From the NCBI GenBank assembly GCA_022494885.1, contig JAGVSM010004552.1:1-64000 (forward strand): a stretch of DNA of 64,000 nt, written 5' to 3'. A program made the translations under genes and the position numbers. The notes below the pieces were generated by a model. That model was not told where the DNA came from and searched no databases. It was given only the letters and a program-made list of their open reading frames with translations. The DNA is from Micrasema longulum (taxonomy: Eukaryota > Arthropoda > Insecta > Trichoptera > Brachycentridae). Positions 54,417 to 63,640 of this stretch are shown piece after piece (position 1 is the stretch's first letter; each line of letters starts with the position of its first letter).

Positions 54417-55207
54417 TAATTTTACAATACGCCCAAGGGGCATTTACAATAAATATACAGGTAAGTACAAACATAGTGCGTAAAAATTTAAAAGATAAAC
54501 AATGCTTTTTTGTATACATTTAGAAACAATAAGAGGCATACTACCATGCAAAATAAAAAGTGAAACTTTACATAGTAAAAAAGAAAAAAAAATTAAATGG
54601 ATATTATAAAAGTAATCGAATTAAAAAGCAAATTGTAAATAACTTGTAAAGAATTCAAAAAAATAAATAAATACAGTTTCATATACTTATAAGTATAAAA
54701 AAATGGTATCAACAAATTATTGTTAAAAAAAAAAAAAGAAAATTAGTTGACAGTAAGTATATATGTGAAAATAATAAAATATATATCACACAAAAATATT
54801 TGATAAATTAATATCAGAAAGAGATAAGATAATAATAATACACATCAAAAACAGAGAAAGAATTGTATAAAAAAGAAAGTTTTATTACGACATTAATAAT
54901 TTGTTTCAAACAGTGAATTTAAGAACGTTTTAAAATTGATAATTGCCGTATTAAAAATGTCTATTTCACAAGTAAATTTGTTGGCTAAGGAATGTAAACG
55001 CGGAATCGGAGAGTGTCGTGCATAGCATAGCATAAATATATCAGCCTTGTCCTCATACTGATTGCCATATCTATGGAGCCTAGGGATAGGCGAGTGCATG
55101 TGATAGTTGGTCTTAGAACTTGTAGAACAAAAAGGAGATCTGTGGCGGGTATGTCGACCAGGTACACGGAAACACACCAACTCCAGCAAATCAGGACAGT
55201 CAATCAA
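54417..55207 (-). mobile_element. Jockey-like LINE 3' end inserted in a related LINE (chimera)
   Basis: From 54417 to about 55026 the sequence is a second copy of the 38895-40390 element (3' UTR plus RHSPIPRLHSLANKFTCEID to FETNY). Its 5' break is at GTGCATAG. Immediately upstream on the minus strand is a different Jockey-like C-terminus, LLELVCFRVPGRHTRHRSPF, TNYHMHSPIPRLHRYGNQYE, DKADIF, and the two are fused in one open frame of 104 codons, so the SPIPRLH motif occurs twice. A LINE apparently inserted into a homologous site in a relative. Confidence 0.8.
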
Positions 55208-55299
55208 TCAATCGATCACTTTATATAGTAATATTAGGTCAGTTACGATTCTTTTATCAGAAAGTCTCAAAAGATTTGCTAAAGATAACAATTAATTAT

Positions 55300-56000
55300 A
55301 ATTAAATAAAGCAGCTGGAATATGAAGTTTAAAATTAATATATTTTAGAAGTTTCTACAGGACGCGCTCGAGTGAATCAGAATGTACACGATAATGGGGC
55401 AATAATATGATGTATATTATATTTTTCTTACAAAACTAAATAATAAATAAATAATGTTATAGACTCGGTCCTCGTGGCTTTGATCCCAAAATACACACAA
55501 CATAAAGACAAAGTTATGTGAGGGGATAGGGAAGAGGGAGAGGGTGGTAGACTTGAACCCGCTAGGAGCTGTTTACCAGTCAATACAATATATGGAGATA
55601 GTCATATCCTCCGAACAGTTTCCCTGTACTGTGGTCATATCGATTCACTTGCTAAATATTTACAAATCGCAAGTCTGCGCCTCAAATCCAACATTAAATA
55701 TTTCATGCAACCTATCCCAAGACAAAGATAAAAGGAAAAAAATCAAAGTTCTTTCGTGTAATAATATTTTTGTAAACATTTTTATTTAAAAATCAACGCA
55801 GTTATATTATTATTTACAGTACATTATTATTTGGTATGTGTCTTATTATCGATTCTATTTTTTTTTAAATCTGTAAAAAGTCATTATTTTTTCTTAAATA
55901 GCGCAATATTATGTTTTTTTTTTACATTTTTAAAATAATTAGCATCTAAGAAATACTGTCTAGCAAAAAAATTTTTTTTGCTACTTGTCAGTTTCATTTA
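55300..56000. other. Intergenic, no gene
   Basis: 55470-55720 is GC-richer and open in one frame (MVDLNPLGAVYQSIQYMEIV), without a recognised family. Rest AT-rich. Confidence 0.3.
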
Positions 56001-56004
56001 AAAA

Positions 56005-56150
56005 AATGTGATTTTGAATTCCCGCAAAAATGGTCATTACATTGGCCACGCCCCTAATACGTCACGATTCATGTTTATTTTCAGCATTGTTCCTGACCGT
56101 CCATATTTTTTTAGAACATCGTCACGGATCTTGACGTCACAAAATCTTTC
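56005..56150 (+). repeat. Unknown repeat X, copy 2
   Basis: GTGATTTTGAATTCCCGCAA, GGTCATTACATTGGCCACGC, CCCTAATACGTCACGATTCA, TTTTCAGCATTGTTCCTGAC, TTTTTTTAGAACATCGTCAC. Closest to copy 3 at 57562. Confidence 0.7.
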
Positions 56151-56231
56151 GCAAATATCTTAAATACTCCTTCAATGGAGATTTCTAAGTTTGTTTCTTA
56201 TACATATCTCGAAGTTTTTTTTTTATTTCAG

Positions 56232-56439
56232 TTTTTTAGAATATTTCATGTTTTGCTTTATAAAAAATACGTGTTTGCATTTCGGGTAAAGCAAAATATG
56301 GTAATTAATCAAATCAACAAGATGAAAATGAAAAAGAGGCTTTTAGATAGTTGTGTTTTATTTAACCTCAATTTAAGAACAGCCCTTAATTCCTTTTCTG
56401 AAAATAGCCCCATAAATTCACCCGCAATCAAAAAGTGGG
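56232..56439 (+). CDS. Exon-like open frame, unassigned
   Basis: A strong acceptor (TTTTTTTTATTTCAG, to 56231) and donor (GGGGTAAGT, from 56440) bracket 69 open codons plus one base: FFRIFHVLLYKKYVFAFRVK, QNMVINQINKMKMKKRLLDS, CVLFNLNLRTALNSFSENSP, INSPAIKKWG. Phase 0 in, phase 1 out. No domain recognised. It cannot follow spondin exon 5 directly because that leaves phase 1. It could be an exon of an unidentified + strand gene or a chance arrangement. Confidence 0.28.
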
Positions 56440-56748
56440 GTAAGTTGAAGCAAAGATAAGGAGACTAGGACTTAACTCAGCGGTAAAGAACCGACCCATA
56501 TTGGTACACTAATCTTACTAGACATTGACTGATTCTCGGATTAGGACTCGGTGTGTATGCATACTAACTCGTTCCTTTAACCTACTCGGGGATATATGGC
56601 TGCAGGGTTTTGCGAAATCACCGAGTAAAATAATAGAACCAGAGAACTCTTGCGCAGAAGGCAAACGTACCGACCACTTGACCGAGAGCTAAATGGTACT
56701 TAAAAGATGATTTTACCCTGAAATATTTCTGCCAGGTGAAATTCAGTA

Positions 56749-56852
56749 CCGTATTTTGCGGACGATAAGACGCATCGGACCATAAGACGCACCCAAATTT
56801 TCGGTTGAATTTTCAGAGTAAAAAAGTGCGTTTTACGGTGCGAAAAATACGG
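56749..56852. mobile_element. 104-bp pogo/Tigger-type MITE
   Basis: CCGTATTTTGCGGACGATAA and GACGCA lead inward; the other end is the inverted CGTTTTACGGTGCGAAAAATACGG. TA flanks both ends. The 'TACCGTATTTTTCGC..ATAAGACGCAC' terminus is a short element I know from many animal genomes (Tc1/mariner-pogo group). It has no coding capacity. Confidence 0.7.
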
Positions 56853-57199
56853 TACTTGTCTATAAATATTTGGATATACCATTTTTTTTTTTTTAAATTT
56901 GAAATAGGAGACTAATATCTTAATGAAGACTATGTTAATACTTTGAGCACCGGCCGAATACACATAGAATTTACTCTGTGCCCGGCCCATTTTTGTGAAA
57001 ATCTAGTCTTTGTGAAGGGTTTCTTAAAAGTGCCATAATTATGAAAATACTGGCTTAAGTCAATTGAAACTTCTCATATTTATTTTTAAAAATTTAATAA
57101 GTCATTTTTGTATGACAGTTTTGCCAACATTGGCCTTTATGGAGAGAGCCACATTGCAATGTTCACCCATATACAGGTCTCACTCCTTTTATTGTGATG

Positions 57200-57418
57200 T
57201 GTATCCCCGAGCCGTGTAAACACGTTATTATAATAACCATGCGTTGTGTCTCGGTCCCGTGTTTTCACGTGATTTAACAGCAGCGAAAAAATACTAATAA
57301 AAGTCACTAGGTGTCAATAAAATGCACTTTTCCGACAGCTGGTAAACCACGTGAAAACACGGGACCGGGACACAACGCGTGGTTATATAATCACGTGTTT
57401 ACACGGCTCCGGGATACA
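57200..57418. mobile_element. Foldback element with about 72-bp terminal inverted repeats
   Basis: 57200-57272 (TGTATCCCCGAGCCGTGTAA, ACACG, AACCATGCGTTGTGTC, CGGTCCCGTGTTTTCACGTG) and 57348-57418 are reverse complements with about eight mismatches, spaced by 75 bp. Much higher G+C than flanks. No transposase. Clear target duplication not seen. Confidence 0.75.
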
Positions 57419-57561
57419 AAGTGTTAATGACTTTGATAGATACTCGTATCTCAACCGATTCAACCGAAAACCACATTTTTATAGTAATAAGAATCTATGG
57501 AATACTGTCTAGTAAAAATAGAAAAAAATCCACTTATGAGTAGCATAAAAAAAATTTTTTA

Positions 57562-57700
57562 ATTTATAGTTTTGAATTCCCGCAACGGTCATTGCATTGG
57601 CCATGCCCCTAATACGTCACCATTCATGTTTATTTTCAGCATTATTCCTGACCCTCCATATTTTTTTAGAACATCGTCACGAATTAAGGCGTCACAATTA
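57562..57700 (+). repeat. Unknown repeat X, copy 3
   Basis: TAGTTTTGAATTCCCGCAAC, GGTCATTGCATTGGCCATGC, CCCTAATACGTCACCATTCA, TTTATTTTCAGCATTATTCC, TTTTTTTAGAACATCGTCAC. Upstream both copies 2 and 3 share ATACTGTCTAG-AAAAA, so the unit is nearer 200 bp. Confidence 0.7.
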
Positions 57701-57719
57701 TCAATGCCAAACATGTCCT

Positions 57720-59840
57720 GTTTTTCAAGGGACATATTTTATTATGATTCCTTTTTTAAAATTATGAATAAAAACATTTCTCTAAAATATTTTGGAAATT
57801 TAATTGATTATTCTCAATCCATTTTATATATTTTTGTCAGTTTTCGTAGAAGGTGGTATTTTTTATTCATAGCGATAGAAATCTTGGACTGTTTTTTTTA
57901 CTGCGACTGCAAAATACAGTAGGAATAATTATATTTATCTCTTTTTTGTGATCTCTGTAGCTTGAAAGGAGAAAGTCCTTACCTTTCAAACTTTTATATA
58001 AAGCTGTAGGTCCTTATATTCATAAACGAAGTCTCCTTTATTTCTTGCAAAAGGCAGCAGTATTGAGGTCCTTTGGGTGAGTGGCTTAGGGGCCTTATGC
58101 CTAAAAGAAATCATATTGTGTCGTCTGCTCGACAACATCCAATTTTAAAAGGAATAGAATTTTCCATAGATTTAACTCGAGAAATAAAGAAAAAATGTCT
58201 TTGCCCATTACTAACTGACTGCAAAAAAATAGTAAATAGTAAACTGCGTTTGCTTCTACAACAAATTACCCCTTTGTAATTAAGGCTTTGTCAATGTATT
58301 TTTTAAAGGTTTTATCATGAACTGCAGAAGAAGAGTTATTATAGAATTATAGACTATTTGCAAGACAAAACAGCTTGGTAATGGATTTGTGTTTATCGGT
58401 ATCAAACTGTTGATTTGAAATGTATAGTTATAATAGTTATAGTTATAATTGATTGAATGTAAAAAAAAACAACAAATAATTGACAATGTCGTCCACTTGA
58501 CAATACTGACCAATATTCGAATGGTCACCTCAATTGCTTTGTCAAATTGATATTCTTAAAATACCTAATTAATTTGATTACAAATAAGAAAAAAATTGGC
58601 GTCATTTACAAATACGTACGTGTTAATAAATGAATAAATGACTCTGCTGTCAAATATCAACTAAATTTTTATGCTTCGATCAAACGCTTTTTGTCAACTT
58701 TTTTACTTACTTTTCCAACAAAGTAAATGTTTTATTTGAACACTCCAATATTTAAAATTATTATTATTTTTTATTTTTTTTTAACATTATACAATTTGAC
58801 ATATTTTTCAAACATGTATTTTGATATTGATGATCCATAATTTTTTTTACAAGAAACAAACTGTGGATATATCCATGGTTACATCAAGCATTATTAAAAT
58901 ACATAGCGTATATAATGCTATTTTCATAATGTAAAACCTCCAAAGGCACATAACAAAAGTTATAATTCGCGAGACGGAGCAAACTCACAAGCATGGGTCA
59001 TTCCTGTTAGTGTCGCTATAATCTGTGACTTTGTCCCTTATAAATGTATGTACAATGTTATTAACCAAAACAAAAAGTAAAATTGCATTTTTAAAATACG
59101 AAAAACTAAAATAATTTTGAAAAAATTGTCTTAATATTTATTATTGTATTTAAAATCAGCATATTCAAATTAAATATTAAAAAAAAAACGTTTGTCATTT
59201 AAAGACTGAATGCATGTATGATAGTTGAAGGGAATTATGCAATAATGTCCCATGCGATTCTCAATGTCGAGAAACAAGATTGATTTCTGTCGCGCGCTTA
59301 TTTATGCATGTTATCGTTAGCCCATCAACAAAAGTCGCATGAGATTTTAAAGGCGATAGAGTGCAGCATAACACCCCAGAAGGATATTTTGACCATTGTT
59401 CCTTTCAGCTTCCAGGAAGGGGAGATTTTCAGGATAAATACAAATATATTAAGCATATTTCGCTGAACTATTCAAAAATATATGTAAAGTTCGCGAAGGT
59501 AGCCTCATTTTATGAAAATTTCGTTTTACAAGCCTCACCTAGACCAATATTACGATTCTAGAATTTAATTTAAAATAAACGGCATTTCGTATTCAACAAT
59601 ACACATACATATTTTTATTTATCAAAATATACTATGTATATTGCCTAACACGAGGCAGATTACCCCTTAATTTAGACTTTAGTAAGGAACATTGGTACTT
59701 ATAAAAAGGTAAAGTATGGAAGTAAAATTTGTTTATATAATTTGAAAATTAAATACATAAAACAAAAAAATATTTATAAAATTCTAGGTTAAATTTCGCC
59801 ACCAACGATCGTTTCATAAAAAGTAATTCATAAAGCATTT
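57720..59840. other. Intergenic; short open frames without recognised function
   Basis: Frames at 58073-58279 (MPKRNHIVSSARQHPILKGI, CLCPLLTDCKKIVNSKLRLL) and 59409-59483 (bounded by TTCAG and GTAAAG, LPGRGDFQDKYKYIKHISLN) are the best candidates but match nothing I know. 58300-59350 is AT-rich and empty. Confidence 0.25.
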
Positions 59841-59841
59841 T

Positions 59842-59967
59842 ATTACAATATTTTGAATTTGCCCAAATGTTTGTAGACATAATAACTCGTTTAATCTTAA
59901 TAACTCCGTTGGGGGTGAAATCCAATCTTTATCTACAAACATTTGAACAAACTCAAAATATTATAAC
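59842..59967. mobile_element. Short foldback derived from the R43 start block
   Basis: ATTACAATATTTTGAATTTG, CCCAAATGTTTGTAGACATA and, inverted, TATCTACAAACATTTGAACA, AACTCAAAATATTATAA form arms of about 38 bp around a 48-bp centre. The arm equals the first block of R43 (42798, 43190). Confidence 0.65.
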
Positions 59968-60101
59968 AAAATTCTAATGCCGTCGAGTGGCCGATATGAA
60001 AATTAGTGTCCCAAAAAATGTAAATGAGTAAAATATTTGTGAACAATAAAAAAAATAGAAAAAAAATATAAACATTAATGTTTTGTTTATTTCTAATGGT
60101 A

Positions 60102-60228
60102 AAATAATCAGTCTTACATGTTACGCTTCAGATATATGAAATATCTTTGTGTAAAAACACCAAAAAAGCCAATAATCGACCCCGAGACTGTATGGTAGAT
60201 AAACGCGCTGACCATTAGACTACGGGGT
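60102..60228 (-). mobile_element. SINE-A copy
   Basis: Minus strand: CCCCGTAGTCTAATGGTCAG (box A), CGCGTTTATCTACCATACAG, CTCGGGGTCGATTATTGG (decayed box B), AAGATATTTCATATATCTGA, AGCGTAACATGTAAGACTGA. Confidence 0.65.
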
Positions 60229-60344
60229 AATATGATATCATATATATAATTAATAAGCTATGTAATAACAATCAATGATTGCATGCTTCCAGGTTTTTCA
60301 GTTTGAAGTAACATAACACTTTATCTCTGACTAGGAATCAGGTT

Positions 60345-60605
60345 TCTTGTTATGGAGTCACTCCCAAGAGGGTGGTCCCGAGTCCCGAGTCCCGAGCAAG
60401 GGTCCAACGTCATAAACCATTACATTACATTACTTTGGGGTCCGAATGCGCACGGAATACTAATAAGATTATGTCCTGAGCATTTTCAGTGTTGAGGGAA
60501 GTAATTTGAGCCAAAAGCTAAACATGAAAAAACTATAAGCCGATGATTTCATCGTCATCATATCGCTTTCCTCACTCAGTGGTGCGCAGGGCACTGCATA
60601 TTTAA
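60345..60605 (-). repeat. Short tandem GTCCCGA repeat and SINE-E-like tail
   Basis: GTCCCGAGTCCCGAGTCCCG (60376-60398) is a 7-bp unit repeated three times. 60545-60605 inverted matches the 63580-63640 tail (GCCCTGCGCACCACTGAGTG, AGGAAAGCGATATGATGACG). Confidence 0.4.
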
Positions 60606-60664
60606 TCTAAAGAAATGAATTAAAATAAATAGAAAACGACTTTGTTTTTAACAAAAAAGATTTC

Positions 60665-60707
60665 TACCAACCGGTTTTTAAGCCAAACAAGCTTCTTCAT
60701 CAAAGCA
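60665..60707 (-). repeat. Hammerhead-like repeat motif
   Basis: Minus strand TTTGATGAAGAAGCTTGTTT then GGCTTAAAAACCGGTTGG parallels 30601-30645, with TGATGA kept but GAAAC changed to AAAAC. It lies directly upstream of the LINE fragment at 60715. Confidence 0.4.
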
Positions 60708-60714
60708 AATTGAG

Positions 60715-61240
60715 GTTTTATCTGATGAATCTGATAGAAGTACCTGGTCAGCACCATGTGAAGGAACTGATAAAAGAGTACTCGCAAAATTTTGCTTTTG
60801 ACCTAGTGAAGCTTGGCCAAAATCAAGTGAGGGTTACCCGCCCAGGGTACTGCAGATTGAACATAAACCTTGCTAGAATGAACCTTCTCAAAACTTTTAG
60901 ATGTAAGTTCTGCAGTGCAGATGAAGAAACACAGGAGCCATATCATAGGATAGTGATCCTTAAACCTGGTTAAACCTGAGGATGTTAAAGAGCTTGCCTT
61001 CTACCTAATAGCCCGATGCTTTGCGGATCTGGGCTTGGGAGATTAAGCAGTAGCCGGGCTAATATGAGCAAATGCTGAGAAGTTCCTTATTGGCCCACTC
61101 TAGCATGTCCTTCCTGATTCCAACCGTTTAAATAAATTCTTAGAAATGTAATTGCAGAATAATCCTCTTTAGAAATATAAACCTAGTATATTATCAAAGT
61201 AAAAAATAATGCAACTACTATATAAAAAAATTAAATTAAG
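60715..61240 (+). mobile_element. RNase H-bearing LINE C-terminus with 3' UTR
   Basis: Frame: VPGQHHVKELIKEYSQNFAF, VRVTRPGYCRLNINLARMNL, LKTFRCKFCSADEETQEPYH. 'GH/GYCRLN.HL.RM.L.....CRFC...EET..H' is the C-terminal knuckle region of I/R1/LOA-like elements. The frame then ends (60973) and a 3' UTR follows to a short A-run at 61225, shared with 17553-17863. Confidence 0.8.
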
Positions 61241-61347
61241 TTGCCAGCCTCTTTATAGACCTGGGCTTGAACGACGATAACTATTCACAGAGACCCGTTA
61301 CAATGGATCTTCACAGGTCTCAGTGACGTCAGAAGCTTGCATAAAAT

Positions 61348-61407
61348 AACGAGCGCTTTCGCCATCTAGGCATCTTCAAAATGCCTACTTAGGCGAAAGC
61401 GCTCGTT
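61348..61407. repeat. 60-nt nested hairpin
   Basis: Perfect 16-bp arms AACGAGCGCTTTCGCC / GGCGAAAGCGCTCGTT enclose a second perfect 7-bp stem TAGGCAT / ATGCCTA with loop CTTCAAA. The GAAGATGCC...GGCGAAAGCG pattern on the minus strand resembles the hammerhead-like repeats at 46272. Confidence 0.75.
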
Positions 61408-61409
61408 GG

Positions 61410-61670
61410 TCAAAATAATAAAAAGTAAAACTAAACCAAGAAGTTTCATTCATAAGTTTATTTATAATTTTATCATAATCATTAACTATGGAGTTTTATC
61501 AAGAAATATTAACAAAAAAAATCAATATTATGAATCTTATACAATTTTTATTATTTAATTTTTTTACGAAAGAGAAATACTAAATTACTAATAGCTCTTA
61601 TTATTTACCCAAATATTTAAATTTTATGACCATTTCCTAAAAGTCGTTAATATCTTGTGCTTGAAAAATG
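61410..61670. other. AT-rich spacer
   Basis: Nothing recognised between the hairpin and the SINE-D copy. Confidence 0.4.
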
Positions 61671-61672
61671 GA

Positions 61673-61752
61673 AACCGAGTTGTGGTAGAGAGGGTTTTGA
61701 ACCTGAGACCTTTGGTCCGTGAGTACACAATAATACCACGGAACTACAACCT
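61673..61752 (-). mobile_element. SINE-D, tRNA-like head
   Basis: Minus strand: AGGTTGTAGTTCCGTGGTAT, TGTACTCACGGACCAAAGGT, CTCAGGTTCAAAACCCTCTC, TACCACAACTCGG. Matches 45793 with a decayed box B. Confidence 0.55.
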
Positions 61753-61769
61753 GTTGTTTTTATTTTATT

Positions 61770-62925
61770 TTAATAGAGGAGTGGTCCGAGTACTGATTCT
61801 TGGGGTACTCCAGTAGACACCTTAAAGTTGGGTGAGCTATTACCCTTGAACACAACTGAATATTCTCTTTCATTAAGATATGAACTGAACCACATATGTG
61901 CCTGATCAAGGATACTATAAGTTTTTTCCAGACGTTCAAGCAAAATGTTATGGTCTACAGTATCAAATGCAGCACTCATGTCAGAGTCTACCGCCGTTAT
62001 AATGTCAGACAGCACTCTTATCACTCCTGTCTCCGTAGAATGAAAACGTCGGTATGCCGATTGCCTTACCGAAAATAATGAATTCTGCTCGATATAATTA
62101 ACGAGCCTATGAGAAACAATTTTTTCTAATATTTTTGATACGATGGGAAGATTTGAAATATGGCGAAAATTGGAAAGATCTTCCACATCTAATTGTGAAC
62201 CTTTTAAAAGTGGAGTTACATTAGCTTTCTTTATGGCTTTTGGAACAATGCTGTGCTCCATGAAAGTATTGAATAAGTCTGTTAAAAATGGAGCTAATGC
62301 GTTAATGCATTTTTTCGAAAGCCATGTTGGAATCGGATCTAGTATTCATTGTTTGTTGGGTAATGCCGCAACAATCCTTTTTACCTCATTTATAGATGTT
62401 GGTTCAAATTTACTTAATTTTTGGGAGGCGTCAACTGAAAAAAACGTTTTTTCCCTGAACTAGATGCCAGTCTGATTTTTTCGACCTTATTTATAAAAAA
62501 AGTTGGCAAAATCAGTAGCAGTAGCGCCTGTATTCGGTGTCTCTGTTATACAGTCACCACGAACAGATTGAAGGCTTCGCCAGAGTTGTTTTGGAGACTT
62601 TCTCTGTTCAGTGACTTTTTTGCACCAGAAACTTGATTTTTTTCCTTTTATAAATGTCCTGTAGGAGGTTTGCATTTCTAACCATATTGGTCGGTCTGAA
62701 GTTGACAGTGTTTTTTTGTATTTACGTTCAAAACGTCTTAACTTTTTTTTCTGCGTTGGCAATTTTCGTCAAACCATGCATCAGATTTCCTTTTTTGAAT
62801 AGTCTTCGTAGTAAGCGGTGCATGTTTGTCTATCAGGTTAGATAGTACCTCATTATACAACCTAACCAATTGATCAACGTCGTTTGAGCGACGGTCAATA
62901 TTTGGACCGACCAACGATGTCAAAA
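61770..62925 (-). mobile_element. CR1-like LINE: linker and reverse transcriptase, frameshifted
   Basis: Minus strand, from 62925: VRLYNEVLSNLIDKHAPLTT, IQKRKSDAWFDENCQ, then after a frameshift RRFERKYKKTLSTSDRPIWL, SPKQLWRSLQSVRG, then a broken stretch, then the RT core IVPKAIKKANVTPLLKGSQL, DVEDLSNFRHISNLPIVSKI, IEQNSLFSVRQSAYRRFHST, DIITAVDSDMSAAFDTVDHN (first catalytic Asp), and STGVPQESVLGPLLY cut off at 61770. YADD is not present. The order and motifs are those of the CR1/L2 group. Two frameshifts and a gap make it a pseudogene. Confidence 0.9.
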
Positions 62926-62949
62926 GTTCAAAGTTAAAATTTTCTAAAT

Positions 62950-63075
62950 TAAATTTTCTCTAAAGATTATTTAAAGATTATTTAAAGATTATTTAAAGAT
63001 TATTTAAGATTTTTATAAATAATTCTCTAAATAATTTCTCTAAATTATTAAAGATTTCTCTAAAGATTATTTAAG
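62950..63075 (+). repeat. 11-bp tandem repeat
   Basis: AAGATTATTTA repeats about four times (62962-63008), then loosely diverged CTCTAAA/ATTATT units continue to 63075. Low-complexity, no coding role. Confidence 0.75.
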
Positions 63076-63424
63076 TTCATGGAAAAGTGACACTCAGAAA
63101 TTACCCATGTCTACGTGCTTGCTGTGACTAACTTGAAAATCCATTGTTGAGTCAGAACGTTTTGAAAAAAAATTAATTAAAAAAAATATTTTTAGTACAA
63201 ATAAACATAATATTATATACGTATATACATGTATAACAAACAATTTTTTAAGTGTAATGATATATCAAATACACCATTATGAATGATTTCATAAACTTCT
63301 ATTCATAATGTATTTCTATACAGTTCTGGCTGTAAAATGAAACCAGAAACCTGGACAACTGTCTTAGATTTGATAGCTGCTCTCAAGTGAAAATACTGAA
63401 CAAGGAAATCAACCAGAGCTAAGT

Positions 63425-63640
63425 CCGCCTCCTAGTGTGGTGGTTGACCCATCTGCCCACCATTCTTGAGGTCCTGGGCTTTATTCCAATTAAAATTGAA
63501 CTGCAGTATTTAATTTTTCCGGACGGGCACCTAAAGTTTTTTTAATCTTAGCTTCAAGTAACAGGTGTGCGAACTACGCAGAGTTTGGTTTACCCATGTT
63601 TGTGCCCTATGCACCACTAGGTACGAAAAGGTGAATAATG
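63425..63640 (+). mobile_element. SINE-E-like element
   Basis: CCGCCTCCTAGTGTGGTGGT, TGACCCATCTGCCCACCATT, GAGGTCCTGGGCTTTATTCC form a degenerate tRNA-like head. The tail TTGTGCCCTATGCACCACTA, AAAGGTGAATAATGATGATC matches inverted scraps at 398-458 and 60545-60605. 63640-64000 is AT-rich with nothing recognised. Confidence 0.45.

Noticed and set aside
56232..56439. Next spondin exon after 16079
   Set aside because: It enters in phase 0 whereas exon 5 leaves phase 1; a direct join would shift the frame.
62955..63070. CRISPR-like array
   Set aside because: Direct 11-bp repeats with no spacers, in a eukaryotic setting; a simple tandem repeat.
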